A DNA stretch of 64,000 bases from Diadema setosum (GCA_033980235.1 CM067065.1:27902655-27966654); one strand, 5' to 3'. Positions 13,211-41,682 are shown, numbered from the stretch's first letter. Notes: generated by a model from the sequence alone, not told the origin. Program-made: numbers and translations.

Positions 13211-14320
13211 CAGGGTCTTATTTATCCAGGGTAGCCTCTTCAGTGTTGCCACTGCTCTACCAGAGGGCCCTGCCATTATTATTACCCCAGCGTTGCCAGG
13301 TACCCATTTATACACCTGGGTCGAGAGGGACATTGTGGGTAAAAACATCTTGTCCAAGGACGTAAGCACTGGGCGGGAATCGAACTCGGGTCCTCCGACT
13401 GGGAGTCGGGAGTCTTATCCACTATGCCACAGCGCCCCCCTAACTAATAAGATATAATAATTTCAATCTAAATGTCCAATTTTATGAAAAAAAATATATT
13501 CATTATCTTTTGCAAAGCAAGTTCGCAATTGTCATTTTATATAGGATACAACAGCAGCTTTTCGTACTTACAACCCTAAAAATAAAGGAACAGTAGTCAC
13601 AAACACAAAACTGTTATAATTATTTCATTGTTCAAATCTGCCCCAAATAACAAGATAGTTTGAAGACATGAAAAAGTCAAAACAAACAAACAACAGCTTA
13701 TCCAACCCCTAAGTAGAGCCCCAACCCATGTACAGACAAACACACACAAAGAAGTCTGCATCACGTGACATAATGACCATACAAAATGATAACAAGAGGG
13801 AAAAAATGCTTGTTGTTCGCCTTTCGAAAACGAGGGTCTTGACAGTGAACTTTTCCCCTTGGAATTTACATTTATTCCAGTCCACAGACATCATTCCTTA
13901 ATGTGCATATTTTCTTGAAGAGCAAAACACAGAAAAAAACAACACACAATCTGATTATACTCACTTATACCAGCAGCAATAATTTTTCGTGAGGGAGATC
14001 CATCCAATCCAGCCGCGTATACGCGTTTGTTCCCAATCCGACTCCACACCACGATGTCGTCGACGGGGTCAAAGGTTACGACACCTGGATCGACCAGACC
14101 GCCACGGCGAACCTCGAATGTTGAATAGGTCAGATCAGTTAGTCTCGTCCCAGGCTGTGTTGTAGCGGTGTAAATTTCTTCATTTCCTCTGTCTACTATG
14201 AATACCCTCTCTGATCTTGCTTGCCTAACTGAAGGAGAGTAAAAACAACATTAGATTGAGTAAGACATATACGTCCCAGGAAAGAGAACGCATGAGCAGA
14301 TACGTTATTTGTTTTGTTTT

Positions 14321-14369
<49 letters not shown>

Positions 14370-14983
14370 GTGTGGGTGAAAGGGAAGAAGAGAGAACATT
14401 ACAGGGATATTTTAACATTTTAAAGTGCTTTTTCTTCCACAGGTCTTTAGAAAGTCACTATTATATAAATCAGTTATGATTGTCATCAAAGATCTCAAAC
14501 AGACCGTGAAACTGGTTGTAGTTTAAGAAAGGCATACCAAGAGCATGCATTCATTTTGTTTGAACATATCATTCCAATCTCTCGCGGGAGGAACCAGATG
14601 TAAGCGTCACCTCCAAAAACAATAACCGTATACTAGTAGTTTATTTGATTACTATCCGTCACATAGTGTCAGTGGAGTGTTTAGTGAAATGAAACTGAGG
14701 GTCACGTAGCACTGAGAAGATTACACAAAAGGGTTGGAATACGAAAAACAAATCAATCACTTAACGTCACAATGATTCTCCTTAGACATTAAAGTGCGTA
14801 TTACTCATAAGATTTATTTTAGAACGCTTTCCCCCGATCGTTTTCGCACACGTTTACGTGCTGAAATTATTTCCTTAAGAAGTGTATTCTAAGCATCTTA
14901 CCTCTCGTCATCAGTGAGAAAATCGTAAACAAAACCATCACTGAGAAAGCAGGTCCACCCATTGCTAGGAACTTGGACGCCAT
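3280..14983 (-). CDS. Gene A: YWTD propeller-EGF-kringle-EGF single-pass membrane protein (nine-exon model)
   Basis: The model joins minus-strand exons 14983-14902, 14228-13965, 12779-12620, 12276-12158, 10414-10100, 5802-5722, 5115-4789, 4283-4137 and 3428-3280. The total is 1644 bases, giving 547 residues plus stop, and every junction is GT-AG with matching phase (1,1,2,1,1,1,1,1). Order along the protein: signal peptide (about 1-27), six LDLR class B (YWTD) blades (about 30-310), EGF-like half module (about 313-340), kringle (about 343-430), EGF (about 455-498), transmembrane helix (about 508-530) and a short basic tail. The likely product is a type I cell-surface protein. Propeller-EGF pairs are known from LDLR and LRP proteins and kringles from plasminogen and Kremen, but I do not recognise this exact combination. 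Ligand and pathway are unknown. The exon chain is inferred from splice sites, phases and domains; no transcript was seen. Confidence 0.85.
4137..4283 (-). CDS. Gene A exon 8: EGF-like domain
   Basis: Six cysteines in EGF order: NSCATGPCDAANGVC, then VRCTCKQGYRLVSDGVTC. Acceptor TTTCTGTCCTATTAG and donor GAAG|GTACAT are phase 1 on both sides, so the exon is a symmetric cassette. It lies between the kringle and the membrane exon as a juxtamembrane module. Confidence 0.9.
4789..5115 (-). CDS. Gene A exon 7: kringle domain
   Basis: A complete kringle with six cysteines: ECYIEADASDYRG, IPCQMW, GLGEHNFCRNP, AWCYTTDP, VRWDLC and a final AAC. Acceptor TTTTCTATAG and donor TATG|GTAAAT are both phase 1. 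In lysine-binding kringles the stretch after CRNP carries an acidic D-x-D pair; here it reads TGN, so classical lysine binding is unlikely. About 22 residues after the last Cys are Thr/Ser-rich (FPTTTDSNSTLFP) and form a short stalk before the EGF. Confidence 0.93.
5281..5325. repeat. (GAATT)n pentanucleotide repeat
   Basis: About eight units of GAATT in the gene A intron upstream of the kringle exon. The same motif ends the LINE at 8836, so it may be the tail of a lost LINE copy. Confidence 0.85.
5561..5663. repeat. (TA)n tract next to a gene A exon
   Basis: About 100 bases of interrupted TA, ending some 60 bases from the donor of the EGF-half exon. Confidence 0.95.
5722..5802 (-). CDS. Gene A exon 6: four-cysteine EGF-like half module
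   Basis: This 81-base exon has acceptor TTCCTTAG and donor AACG|GTAAGT, both phase 1. It encodes NYCSSSPCPENSPC followed by INNKYNFTC. The spacing C-x4-C-x5-C-x8-C is that of the first four cysteines of an EGF domain, but the last two cysteines are absent: the following CENN runs straight into the kringle exon. It may be a degenerate propeller-capping EGF, or a small partner exon may be missing from the model. Confidence 0.75.
6261..6627. mobile_element. MITE with TTAA target site
   Basis: Begins TTAAAGGTCCAGTTTACCTT and ends AAGGTAAATTATGCCTTTAA. The ends are inverted repeats flanked by TTAA, the piggyBac-type target. About 365 bases, with no coding capacity. Confidence 0.7.
7072..9422. mobile_element. 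Foldback-type element with GTTCCACTAT termini, split by a LINE
   Basis: The left end (taaagcccccgttccacta) and the right end, reverse complemented (taagccatcgttccacta), form terminal inverted repeats. Both arms (about 7080-7480 and 9080-9420) consist of degenerate short motifs such as TACGCTC, ACGATCT and GATCGGG. A near-perfect hairpin centred on AACCGGTT lies at about 9236-9285. The LINE 3' end occupies the middle. It sits in an intron of gene A. Confidence 0.7.
7480..8836 (+). mobile_element. 3' end of a CR1/L2-like LINE, inserted in a foldback element
   Basis: The frame at about 7550-7930 (with a shift) encodes LLERVSLLQKKALRIICHSP and LLLYNLGQFMYKYCNNLLPS, then a frame-shifted SFKRRLKSFLLQSYD, all typical of the C-terminus of LINE ORF2. 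A pyrimidine-rich 3' UTR follows and the element ends in a short (GAATT)n run at about 8815-8836, the usual sort of 3' tail. It is 5'-truncated and lies in the plus orientation in an intron of gene A. Confidence 0.82.
9842..9989. mobile_element. Short MITE with GGGGCCCGTTTCAT termini
   Basis: Ends GGGGCCCGTTTCATAAAACT and AGTTTTATGAAACGGGCCCC are perfect inverted repeats. The interior includes 'gctctcagccaatcagat', shared in reverse with the element at 63099-63250. Related termini occur at 18786-18930 and 45762-45904. Confidence 0.8.
10100..10414 (-). CDS. Gene A exon 5: YWTD blades 5-6
   Basis: Acceptor CACTTAG|GT and donor CCAG|GTGTGA are both phase 1. The 105-codon frame carries GDRLYWVNMGPVEGSL (blade 5) and GVLYFLDLKLGGLGAVSLSD (blade 6), so exons 2-5 supply six YWTD-like strands, the normal number for an LDLR-type propeller. 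Blade 5 has an unusually long loop with an unpaired-looking Cys (ETCLSNGSD). The exon ends VLQTDP, just before the EGF-like exon, as in LDLR and LRP proteins. Confidence 0.9.
10705..11250. mobile_element. TGTGACCCGCTACAAC-family element, one end unclear
   Basis: Starts TGTGACCCACTACAACAAAA; the interior ('ctccctcgttgctag', 'gtcacgcactgaccaat') is the reverse complement of 33129-33768. The far end dissolves near a C/A homopolymer. It lies in a gene A intron. Confidence 0.65.
12158..12276 (-). CDS. Gene A exon 4: YWTD blade 4
   Basis: Translation begins HLWWSETNRIIRANLDGSGQ, with LWWSE as the YWTD motif and the R-I-x-R-A-N-L-D-G sequence typical of LDLR and LRP propellers. The acceptor is phase 2 (TTTTAATAG|G) and the donor ATAG|GTAATG is phase 1. 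The exon continues into a loop ending YYDGI before blade 5. Confidence 0.9.
12620..12779 (-). CDS. Gene A exon 3: YWTD blade 3
   Basis: Translation gives RKVYWIGTNSLKANTINFDG, a clear LDLR class B repeat with VYWIG in the YWTD position. The acceptor is phase 1 (CTACCTAAG). The donor GTCGG|GTATGT is phase 2, the only phase-2 junction in the gene, and it fits the next exon, which begins with a single base completing the codon. Confidence 0.88.
13173..13440 (-). mobile_element. tRNA-derived SINE
   Basis: Read on the minus strand, it begins GGCGCTGTGGCATAGTGGAT, with a Pol III A box (TGGCATAGTGG). About 30 bases later comes a B box (GAGTTCGATTC). An unrelated body follows and the element ends in a (TTA)n tail at about 13208-13177. 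It lies in the sense orientation in an intron of gene A. It is not a tRNA gene: only the head is tRNA-like. Confidence 0.85.
13965..14228 (-). CDS. Gene A exon 2: LDLR class B (YWTD) blades 1-2
   Basis: The acceptor follows a pyrimidine tract (CTCTCCTTCAG) and the donor is ATAA|GTGAGT, both phase 1. The 87-codon frame contains two YWTD-like strands, RVFIVDRGNEEIYTA and DIVVWSRIGNKRVYAAGLDG. The second has the usual W-x-x-x-G-N-[KR]-[IV] pattern and ends in a typical L-D-G-S turn. These are the first two blades of a propeller completed by the next three exons. Confidence 0.87.
14317..14366. repeat. (GT)n microsatellite
   Basis: GT run in gene A intron 1, about 90 bases upstream of the acceptor of exon 2. 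Confidence 0.95.
14902..14983 (-). CDS. Gene A exon 1: start codon and signal peptide
   Basis: The ATG at 14983-14981 sits in a favourable context (GAGGTGAATGG). It encodes MASKFLAMGG followed by a hydrophobic run (FSVMVLFTIFSLM) typical of a signal peptide core. The exon ends at a donor reading AGAG|GTAAGA in phase 1, which fits the phase-1 acceptor of the next exon and makes a valine across the junction. A second in-frame Met lies seven codons downstream. The 5' UTR and promoter cannot be placed. Confidence 0.8.
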
Positions 14984-15991
14984 TCACCTCAAATGACAAT
15001 ATCTATTCAAATAGAATGACAGATATTGATTTTTGCTGAATGCTCCCCATGGTGATCTTGGCGATGATAGCTCGGATATTAATTTCATGAATCATCTTTA
15101 CTATTATCATCTTCCTTTTTCTCAATTCTGCCCACCCCCCCCCCCCCCCAAAAAAAAAGAAAAGAAATATGTTTGCTTGCGCACTGTCTTAATTTCTAAG
15201 GGTAGATTTCCGTTTACAAGTTTATATTTGAATGCAAAGTCTAGGAAGAACACACAAATTAGCAGTCACTTATCGAATTAACAATTTAAAAATCAATGTG
15301 ACCAGACCTCATTACATCATAATTTGAATACTAAATTCCAATCCAATGTGTTTACAAGCGTGTTTTTTTTTTTGTGTGTATTTTTTTTTTTTGCCATACA
15401 GGTTTTTGGCTAACAACCAACCTGTTTCTTTCCCTATTCGTTTTACAATAAGACGATGCGAAATATAATCATGTTATCCAATTATCAAATTAAGCACATC
15501 ATAAACTATTCATGTTACAGATCGGCGTTACTCGATGAGAATGAAATAAACCTAAATACAAACAACATTAACAGAAAAAAAAATAATGTCAACTAATCCT
15601 ACCAGCACTTCATGCAATTCGGTCTGAAATGCAGTTTGGTGAAGTTGTTTATCGCACTGTGTCAGTCGCTGTTCCTGTCAACATATGTAAGTGGACGTAG
15701 AGTCCCTAATATTCAAACGATTTCTTTTAAAAGCCGATGCAAGTATAAATGAACGCACTGCTATAAATGCAGAGTATATTGTCTAGATCCTATAACACTG
15801 ATAACTTTGTAAAATTCGTGTCAGTGTGAATTATCAAAATCTCATGCTATAGTGGTTCATGCATTTGCAACATTTTCTTTCCCTGCCGACCACGGCAGCT
15901 GTCCGAATCGGATGTTCAATAACTCAATATTCCGTAATCTAAGAATGTATAAGAAAAAATGATTATTCATGTAATGTAAGAGTATATTATG

Positions 15992-16038
<47 letters not shown>

Positions 16039-16043
<5 letters not shown>

Positions 16044-16286
16044 GAGTTTGTTTGCAAAAACCGATAAGTCCATAGTCAAATGGAGATATTTGCGATTAAA
16101 GGTCAAGAAAAATAAAGAGAATAATGAGAAAATTTTTGCTTCTTTTGACCATAACTTCAAAAATATACCTGTATATGTAGTGACCAATGTATCGTTTAAA
16201 ACGTATTATTTTGTACTTTATGACAGAGACCGTACTTCAAAATCTTCAAAAATGGACTTATCGGTTTTTGCAAACAAACTCTTCAT
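16039..16286. mobile_element. GAAGAGTTTGTTTGC-family MITE, complete
   Basis: About 248 bases with terminal inverted repeats ATGAAGAGTTTGTTTGCAAA and TTTGCAAACAAACTCTTCAT. It is immediately preceded by a long TA repeat. It lies between genes A and B. Confidence 0.82.
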
Positions 16287-17766
16287 ATCGTGAGAGCAGA
16301 GAGGACAAATAGCATATATCCTCACTTATTCTTGGAAGAAACGGTCTGGCAGTTAAAGGAAGACAAAGAGAGAGTGATAGATAGTGCTTTGTTAGACGTA
16401 AAATGTTGTGAGTACTTACGATTGATGACGATGTTAGGAAATACGTTATATTTTCCCGCGTGGAACGCTCTGACGAGGTTTAAGTGTCTCCAAACTCACT
16501 CTCTCGGACGATGGAGGATTAAGTGTACTGTCGATGATCTTTCTGATATATGACTGGTGACAAACCAACGTAAGAACCTGTTATGAGAAGGTGCCAGTAC
16601 TTCTCACAAGTATACAACCTTGGTTCCTATTTACCCCGAATACGCATGTCATTGGATCACTTTTTTCTATTTTATTATCAATTTCATCAACTTAAACACC
16701 TCTTAACCTTGAGCTTTTAGACTGTCGAAGGGCACTTTGTCAACAGGTTGAATAAAAATCAATAATATAGACAAAAGAGGAATTAATTGTCATAACCTCG
16801 AGGAGACAAAACACGCGGATAGGTATCAAGGGTCCATTATCTTTAAATACAGTGGTAAGAAAATAGCACATCTAATAACTTATATTGTTCACAATTTCAT
16901 TCTTATTGATCATTCTTAATATGTAACGATCTCAGTGGTTCGACCAAATGGTCTCTATTAAAAAATATCCTTTTTCATGAAAATTACAAATTGCATCAAC
17001 TTGATACTGACGTGATTATGTTAAGGGTAGCAAATATTGCCCCTGCTTTCTGAAAGCGGTTAGTCAAGTGCTCTTTCACAATGCTAGAAAAGTAAATTTT
17101 TGTTGAATTATCTCATATATTTTCTTTGTATTGTTGTCCACTCATACGTCATAGCCTCTAGTAGTCTCATTAACTTTTGCATCGATTGTCCGATTTCCCT
17201 CAAACTTTCACTGATGTGTTCTACTTAATGGTTCTGCTTTCACTCAATCCACATTGCTCTTTTGGGTTTGCGTCCCTTTAAAGGGGTATAATGGACCCAT
17301 GGGTCATCATTCTGTCGAGAAACTTGGTCACTGTTTCATCATGGCATATTATGATATTGTGATTTTTTTTTTCAGTCTAATAATTCTAAACTCGCATGAT
17401 TTCATAATTATATTAGCACTTCCCGATATTCTGACGATGAAAACTGACACGTCAACAGGATCACACAGGTATACGTCAAAGTAAATATTTATTTTACAAA
17501 GGAGGTATTTGTATGTATTATTTCACTTTCACAAAATATCTTGGTGCAATTATAGGTGAAATGCCATTAGACTCCATGTGCGTGAAACCACATACCAGGG
17601 CAGTTTTTGCTTGCATTTGCACTCGATTCACTTCCAGGGACATACATACAAATGGGGGTTCTGGTTTCAAAATGCAATTATACTCGACGGGGGCATATAA
17701 GCCGATATAAAACGAACCAAAAAAAAAAAAAATAGTTGAAATCGGCTACGTTATCAAAACTTACAT

Positions 17767-18650
17767 ATGTGCCCCTGCATCACAAAACAAACAACAAGTC
17801 GCCAGACATTAGTGTTTGGTTAAGGACAGATTCTGAAAGAGCAGACTCTAAGCTTTAAAATGATGTATAGCTTAAGTGAAATAGACTCTCTTAACCTATC
17901 TAAATATTGGAAAGAAAGCACACACTCGGGAAAAGTGTGAACCGAGAAAAGAGGCTCTGAAGTACAGGGTCTAACTGTCTATTCAAGCGTTTCATCTTTA
18001 CCATGCCGTGCTAGCTGTGCAATAAATGGGACCAAAAAATAGGATGTAAACCACTGGAGCAACAACAACGAAAGGATCATTGGATTAAGTTGAAATGGAG
18101 CACGATCTATTAAAACTTTCTGTCAATTTATATTGCCAACTTTCAAAGTAGTAGCTTTACTCCTTCAAAAGTTATCCGACTTGAAAGTGAAGAGTGTTTA
18201 TTATATTTCCATCATCACAAAGAAAAGAAAAGAAAAAGTTGACATAATCCAAAGTGATACAAGTGATACGAGTGTGCAAGTGGTTTCAATTCAATCCAAT
18301 AGTTTATTATATTTCCATCATCACAAAGAAAAGAAAAGAAAAAGTTGACATAATCCAAAGTGATACATTTTTTTTTCATTTCTCTTACACTCGTCTGATA
18401 AAGGATTTTTTCAATACAATATAAAGTATATTATACACGAATTATGTCGTAAAAAAGAAACAATGCACTTTTTCATGGCAACAAAAATAGTAAATAATCA
18501 CAATGTTGGAAAACAGTGTTCCACTAAAAGTGGTTTTCAAGGAATGAAAAGGGGCCTCTAAGACTTATCTGATCTCACTACTCTGCAAAAACGGGTTGAA
18601 GGAAAATTGCTGAAAAAGCACTTTCACATTCATTTTATGATCCCAAACTA
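17767..18650. mobile_element. TGTGACCCTGCA-family element, partial
   Basis: The left end 'gcccctgcatcacaaaac' and body resemble the other copies ('tctaaatattggaaagaaag', 'gtgtgaaccgagaaaagag'). A ~65-base segment around 'ttattatatttccatcatca' occurs twice (about 18196 and 18302), indicating an internal duplication. The right terminus is lost. Confidence 0.65.
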
Positions 18651-18785
18651 AGCGAATTAACCCGTTCCATACTGAATTTTGACATTCCTATAGACTTAAT
18701 ACAAAGGCTATCAGATTACCGGAGGGGAACAGGTTGACACCAACGGCGCGATATCAGAAAATAAGGAGCGAGATTCTTGTCCTGT

Positions 18786-18930
18786 GGTCCGTTTCATGAA
18801 GTCATCACACAAAAGTCCTTATATAAATCTCGTAATGGCCAAATGCCCTCATATGTAATTGTGAAGAATAGAAAAGAAAAGAAAATCCATTTAACAAATT
18901 CTCTTATTAGACTTTCATGGAACGGACCCC
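18786..18930. mobile_element. Short MITE with GGTCCGTTTCATG termini
   Basis: Starts GGTCCGTTTCATGAAGT and ends ACTTTCATGGAACGGACC as imperfect inverted repeats around about 110 AT-rich bases. It resembles the GTTTCAT-end family elsewhere in the window. Confidence 0.6.
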
Positions 18931-19143
18931 TTGCCTAGGCTTGAAAAGAGTATGGCACGCCACCAACGACAAAGAACATCAGATAGCTTACAATATACAA
19001 TATCTCCATGTATAGTCCAAATACATATCATCTTTATTTTTCATGCATCCTTTTAATACACCATTGTTATTCAAAGACATTCCTTTGATGCCAAATGCAT
19101 AGTACTTCCTTCAGAAAACAGTACGTTAGTGAGTTGTTCGGAT

Positions 19144-19824
19144 TATTAGGGAGCTTTAGATTTTGACGCGCGGTCGTTTGAGCCGACGCTTGCGCTGGAC
19201 GTTCTCCTCTCCCCGCGTCGTGTGGAAAAGTAGCTTTAGATTACGCTGGGACGCAACCACCGAACTAAAACATAGTGGAATGCGTGTCCCTATTCCTAAC
19301 ATACACGAGACCGTGCAGCCAAATTACCGTGTTGCGTCGCCATCTTGTTCGGTCAATTTTTCCTTATATGGAGTGCACGCTTAGGCGCGGTCAGACTGGG
19401 CCACTGGTACGCGCGCAAGCAAGAATACGCCGTCCAGTGGCTAGTGATTATGACGTAACAATGCACGTTTGTACATGACAATGGTCTTGCGGTTTTTTCG
19501 GAGACATAATTGACCGAACAAAATGGCGGTGGTAGCAAGTTTTGGTGGCTGCGTATTTCCTGGGTGAACACGCATTCCACTATGTTTTAGTTCGGTGGAC
19601 GCAACGTATAAAAAATACAATCGCGCCCCCATATGATCAGTGCATGAAGAAGCTCTCTACGTCGCAAACTGTGCGGACGTGAAAATAGCCCAGTACGCGT
19701 AGTGAAAAACTCAGGCTACGCAAGCTAAAAATAGATTGGCTATACGCGCGCTACTGCGCACGCTCAGAACATGTTTTTTTCCTTTGAACGTCCGCGCGTC
19801 TAAATTAATCTAAAGCTCCCTATT
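19144..19824. mobile_element. Foldback element with AGGGAGCTTTAGATT termini
   Basis: The left end ATTAGGGAGCTTTAGATTTT and the right end (reverse complement AATAGGGAGCTTTAGATTAA) are inverted repeats followed by ACGCGCGG. The sub-terminal arms are CG-rich, unlike the AT-rich surroundings. A second internal inverted pair (TGGAATGCGTGT and its complement, about 19276 and 19567) shows an inner hairpin. Confidence 0.72.
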
Positions 19825-20414
19825 GTGAAGGACAACGGACAGTAAACAAAATACACGTAGTATTTTGTGTGAATGTGTGTGTGTGTGTGTGTGTGTGTGT
19901 TTTGTGCATGATAACCAGTAGTGAACAGTTTGTTTGTTCCGATAGTCTTGTCAATGACTATTTATCATTTCAACTGTTCTTTTTTTTTATAAAACAAGAA
20001 AGGCAATTAATACTCAATGCGTGCACTCTCTGGATTAATAGGAAAACTTGCGCTTTGTGTTCACGACATTAATTATAATCACCTTTCCAATTAAAATATG
20101 TCTGTGAGAAAAAAAAAAACAAGTTTACTCAGTAGTGTGTTAGTGCTTCTTTCTTGTTTTCAACGCCAATCATCCCTTGTCTAATTAGCCAATATTCTTT
20201 TTTTCCCTCTAAATTATTACTGTACATTTGAAGGATTATTATTATTATTTTTAAATCTATTAAATGTCGTCACGCTCGCATACAAGAAACCATTCCACAC
20301 ATTGTTGTTATTATTTCTCTACCTTGGATAAGAATTGCAGAGTAAATCAAAAGCATTTCAAAAAGAAAAATACTATGAACGTTTTTACCTAATACTTGAA
20401 TATGCCGATTACAT

Positions 20415-38610
<18,196 letters not shown>

Positions 38611-39082
38611 TTCCCCGCATTCATCTGGTTGGAATAACAGAGACATTTATTTTGTAATTTGTGTTATGTAAGTTTAGTGTTTGAAAGGGGTTTATGACAT
38701 GGTTGAAAAAAAAAACGATATATAGATATCTTATCACATTTCAACAAGCACACAACCATTAAAAAAAAAAAAATCCAAAGCAAAGTAGTTTCATTTTCAT
38801 TTTGAGAAAAAGATGAATTTTGATGTCGCTTCGGTAATAACATATTTATTCATTTGCATCAATCCAAATCAATGAGAAGGGACTGTATATACAACTACTT
38901 GTAACACGCGTTTGACGAATACAATACATTAATGTCTTTGGCAGGATGTAAAAGCATAGTTTCTATAGATCTTCAGAGGTATATCATGATCAGACTGAGG
39001 ATAATGGCAACACACCATCCATTACAAAGTAATGATTAGCATTGTCATTCGAAGGAGAATGGGAAGATTAAGATAAAACAGA

Positions 39083-39720
39083 CATGAATTTTTAGTTAAG
39101 ACCATATTCTGAAAGAGCATACTTTAAGCTTTAAAATGATGTATAAGTCAAATCAAATGGACTCTCCTAACCTATCTAAATATTGGACCGAAAATTCAGG
39201 AAAAGTGTGAACTGAGAAAAGAGGCTCTGAAGTGCAGTGTCTATTCAAGCACCAAACCGTGCTGGCTGTGCGATGAATGGGACAAAAAATAGGAAGTAAA
39301 CCACTAGAGTAACAACAATGAAGGTATTATTAGATTAAACTGAACTTAAGCATGCCTCATTAACACATTCTGTCCATAATTAATGCCAACTTTCAATGCA
39401 GTAGCACTATCCCTTCAAAAGTTATTAGAGTTGAAAGTGAAGAGTGTGGACAAGGTTTTTCAGAAATGAAAAAAGGGTTCTAAAGACACACCTAATCACA
39501 CTTTTCTACCAAAATTGTTCGAGATAAACTGTGAAAAAAAAAAAAAACTTTCCTGCCCGTTTTATGATACCCAATTTTAGCATAATGTAAAAGAAGACCC
39601 GATCTTTCGGAAAATATGAAAAAGTCAAGTTTGGCTAGGTTGACCCATTTCCCTTATTCTCAGTCCTCACGCAAAATCAGAGTGTGCGACTTTATGTTCG
39701 TTTTGAGGTGCACGATCACA
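39083..39720. mobile_element. TGTGACC-family element, left end lost
   Basis: The body starts at 'gacatgaatttttagttaag' and runs to GTTTTGAGGTGCACGATCACA. It lies upstream of the gene B leader exon. Confidence 0.75.
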
Positions 39721-40091
39721 ATTGTTCTTTGTCAGTAGTACAATGAAGAATGTACACTAAAGCCCTGTATTAAAATGAACTTCTCTGTGAGTTAATATGC
39801 TTACCTGTTTGACTGTTCTATTGATATCCACACGATTCCGATGTCTACTCAAGGTATATACGCATGGTATACAGCGCGAAGCAACAATCATGGTAATCTC
39901 TGGCCTTTCACTTAGCCATTCCACCTTCCCCGATTGTTGAAATGCATCTGTGCTACCAGCACTTTTAAGGACTACTATTATTCTGCTCAGTTCACTCGCT
40001 CGTGGCATGTGTCATGACAATAATATATCGTATACATTTGTCATGGACTATTGTAATGTTATCAGAGTATGTGCACTGCACAAAGCAACAC

Positions 40092-40104
40092 ACACACAGA
40101 CACA

Positions 40105-40149
<45 letters not shown>

Positions 40150-40196
40150 ACACACACACAGACACACACACAGACACAGACACACACACATACACA
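40092..40196. repeat. (AC)n / ACAG microsatellite
   Basis: AC run with regular CAGA interruptions. Long open frames in several phases here are compositional. Confidence 0.95.
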
Positions 40197-40983
40197 AATG
40201 AAGTTTATAGTTGTCGATTTTGTCAAATTGATATCTCGACTGTGATTTGCCGATAGCACAACTGTAGGGATTAACAAATGAAGCAGCCGCAGACGGATGA
40301 AACGAAAATCAAGTTACAGTTAACATATTGTAACGAAAGATTATCTGCTTCCTATTAGTGGGCAGGAAACCTCCGCTATCAGTTAGAGTGTATAGATGTA
40401 CTCAAATCAACACTTTGCACCACACAACACACATCACACCAATTTAGTCTGACAGGTAGAAGAACAGCTTGAGAACAGAGGTCGCAGCATCTTCCAGACA
40501 CGACAGCAAGTTTATTAGTGGCTGTGTAGGTTTCTAGTCCCAAACTATTTCAGACTCACAACTCTGAATCTTTAGACGGATCCAACTATATCTTTCAACA
40601 AAGAGTCGGTATTATACCCTTCAGCTGTTTACATCTCCTTGTGTCATATGTGGTATACATCACTAGGCCTGGCTTGTGCGGCACGCCATAAAGCGCCAAG
40701 AGAGTAAAGGTACTGGGCCAAGGCTGAACCTAAGTATAGGCCACTTCGTCCTTGACCTAATTCGCTAGGGGCAAGTCGAGGGCACAGACTTTACTAGAAG
40801 AACAGGTCAGATAAATGGAGTAAGGACAGTGGTCACTGGATTTCCGCTTTAATACTATCAAAATCCGTAACAAGATCTTATAGAGAGTTCAACATTTGCA
40901 GTGATGTCTGGCCACCCCTGGCCAGGAAAATAATATTGTCGTCTGCTGGTCGTGCTGTAGTATATATACATGTATATATATAT

Positions 40984-41233
40984 ATGAAGAGTTTGTTTGC
41001 AAAAACCGATAAGTCCATATTTGTCAAATGGAGATATTTGCGATTAAAGGTCAAGAAAAATAAAGAGAATAATAAGAAAATTTTTGCTTCTTTTGACCAT
41101 AACTTCAAAAATATACCTTTATATGTAGTGACCAATATATCATTTGAAAGGTATTGTTTTGTACTTTATGACAGAGACCGTACTTCAAAATCTTCAAAAA
41201 ATGGACTTATCGGTTTTTGCAAACAAACTCTTC

Positions 41234-41235
<2 letters not shown>
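40984..41235. mobile_element. GAAGAGTTTGTTTGC-family MITE, complete
   Basis: About 252 bases with both terminal inverted repeats, flanked on both sides by TA repeats. It lies between the gene C tail exon and the gene B leader. Confidence 0.82.
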
Positions 41236-41265
<30 letters not shown>

Positions 41266-41520
41266 GGAAAATGTAAATCTAAACAACACAAATTAATCAT
41301 CTCTTAAGAGAATGCTTTCAACTCATAAACTTACAAAGATTCCTGTATATTTTATGAATGTGATGATTATGAAGAATCGATCAACCTCGGTTTATTTTAC
41401 TTGTTTGTGTTTTAAAGTCAAGTCTCTGCGATCCTTTCTTTTCTGTACTTTGTCGAATGTAGAGAAAAGAATATGACGTGGATTGCACTAGTGAGACATA
41501 AGGAAATTAAAACAAGCCTA

Positions 41521-41682
41521 TCATAATGTAATGCTTTTGTGAAATACTGGTCTTGATAATACGCATGTGCTGTCACATGCATCGACCGATTGTGATGTCA
41601 TAATAGACAGAAATGGAATAGATTTCAATGACAGTAAACACGATTCCATTCTTACAAACTTGTACATTCGCTGAATTTCTTT
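41521..41682 (-). CDS. Gene C tail exon
   Basis: The acceptor CATCTATCTCAG leads in phase 0 into KEIQRMYKFVRMESCLL, aligned with PMYKLVKLQ of gene D. Unlike B and D, whose tails stop within a few codons, this frame stays open for 54 codons to TGA at 41523-41521. It contains a YKFV sequence of the Yxx-hydrophobic type. Confidence 0.55.
   Translation of the reverse strand, partial: KEIQRMYKFVRMESCLLSLKSIPFLSIMTSQSVDACDSTCVLSRPVFHKSITL

Larger units (their letters stand above)
14984..20414. other. Intergenic region between genes A and B
   Basis: Contains the MITE at 16039, a partial element at 17767, the short MITE at 18786 and the foldback element at 19144. Stretches 15000-15990, 16300-17760 and 19830-20410 hold no recognisable feature beyond homopolymers. 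The promoter of gene A should lie just right of 14983, but no TATA box or initiator could be assigned. Confidence 0.6.
38611..41520. other. Intergenic region between gene B and the gene C exons
   Basis: Holds elements at 39083 and 40984 and the AC microsatellite. A 540-base segment at about 40330-40870 begins TGTAACG and ends CGTAACA, like a solo LTR, but its flanks do not match. The gene B promoter is expected right of 38610; no clear motif was seen. Confidence 0.5.

Noticed and set aside
13375..13440. tRNA gene
   Set aside because: Pol III boxes are present, but the rest does not fold as a tRNA and continues into a SINE body with a (TTA)n tail.
39950..40277. Several overlapping frames rich in His-Thr or Cys-Val
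   Set aside because: They are translations of an AC/GT microsatellite, open in many phases by composition.
40329..40871. Solo LTR with TGTAACG and CGTAACA ends
   Set aside because: The flanking five bases do not match, so there is no target duplication; kept only as a note.
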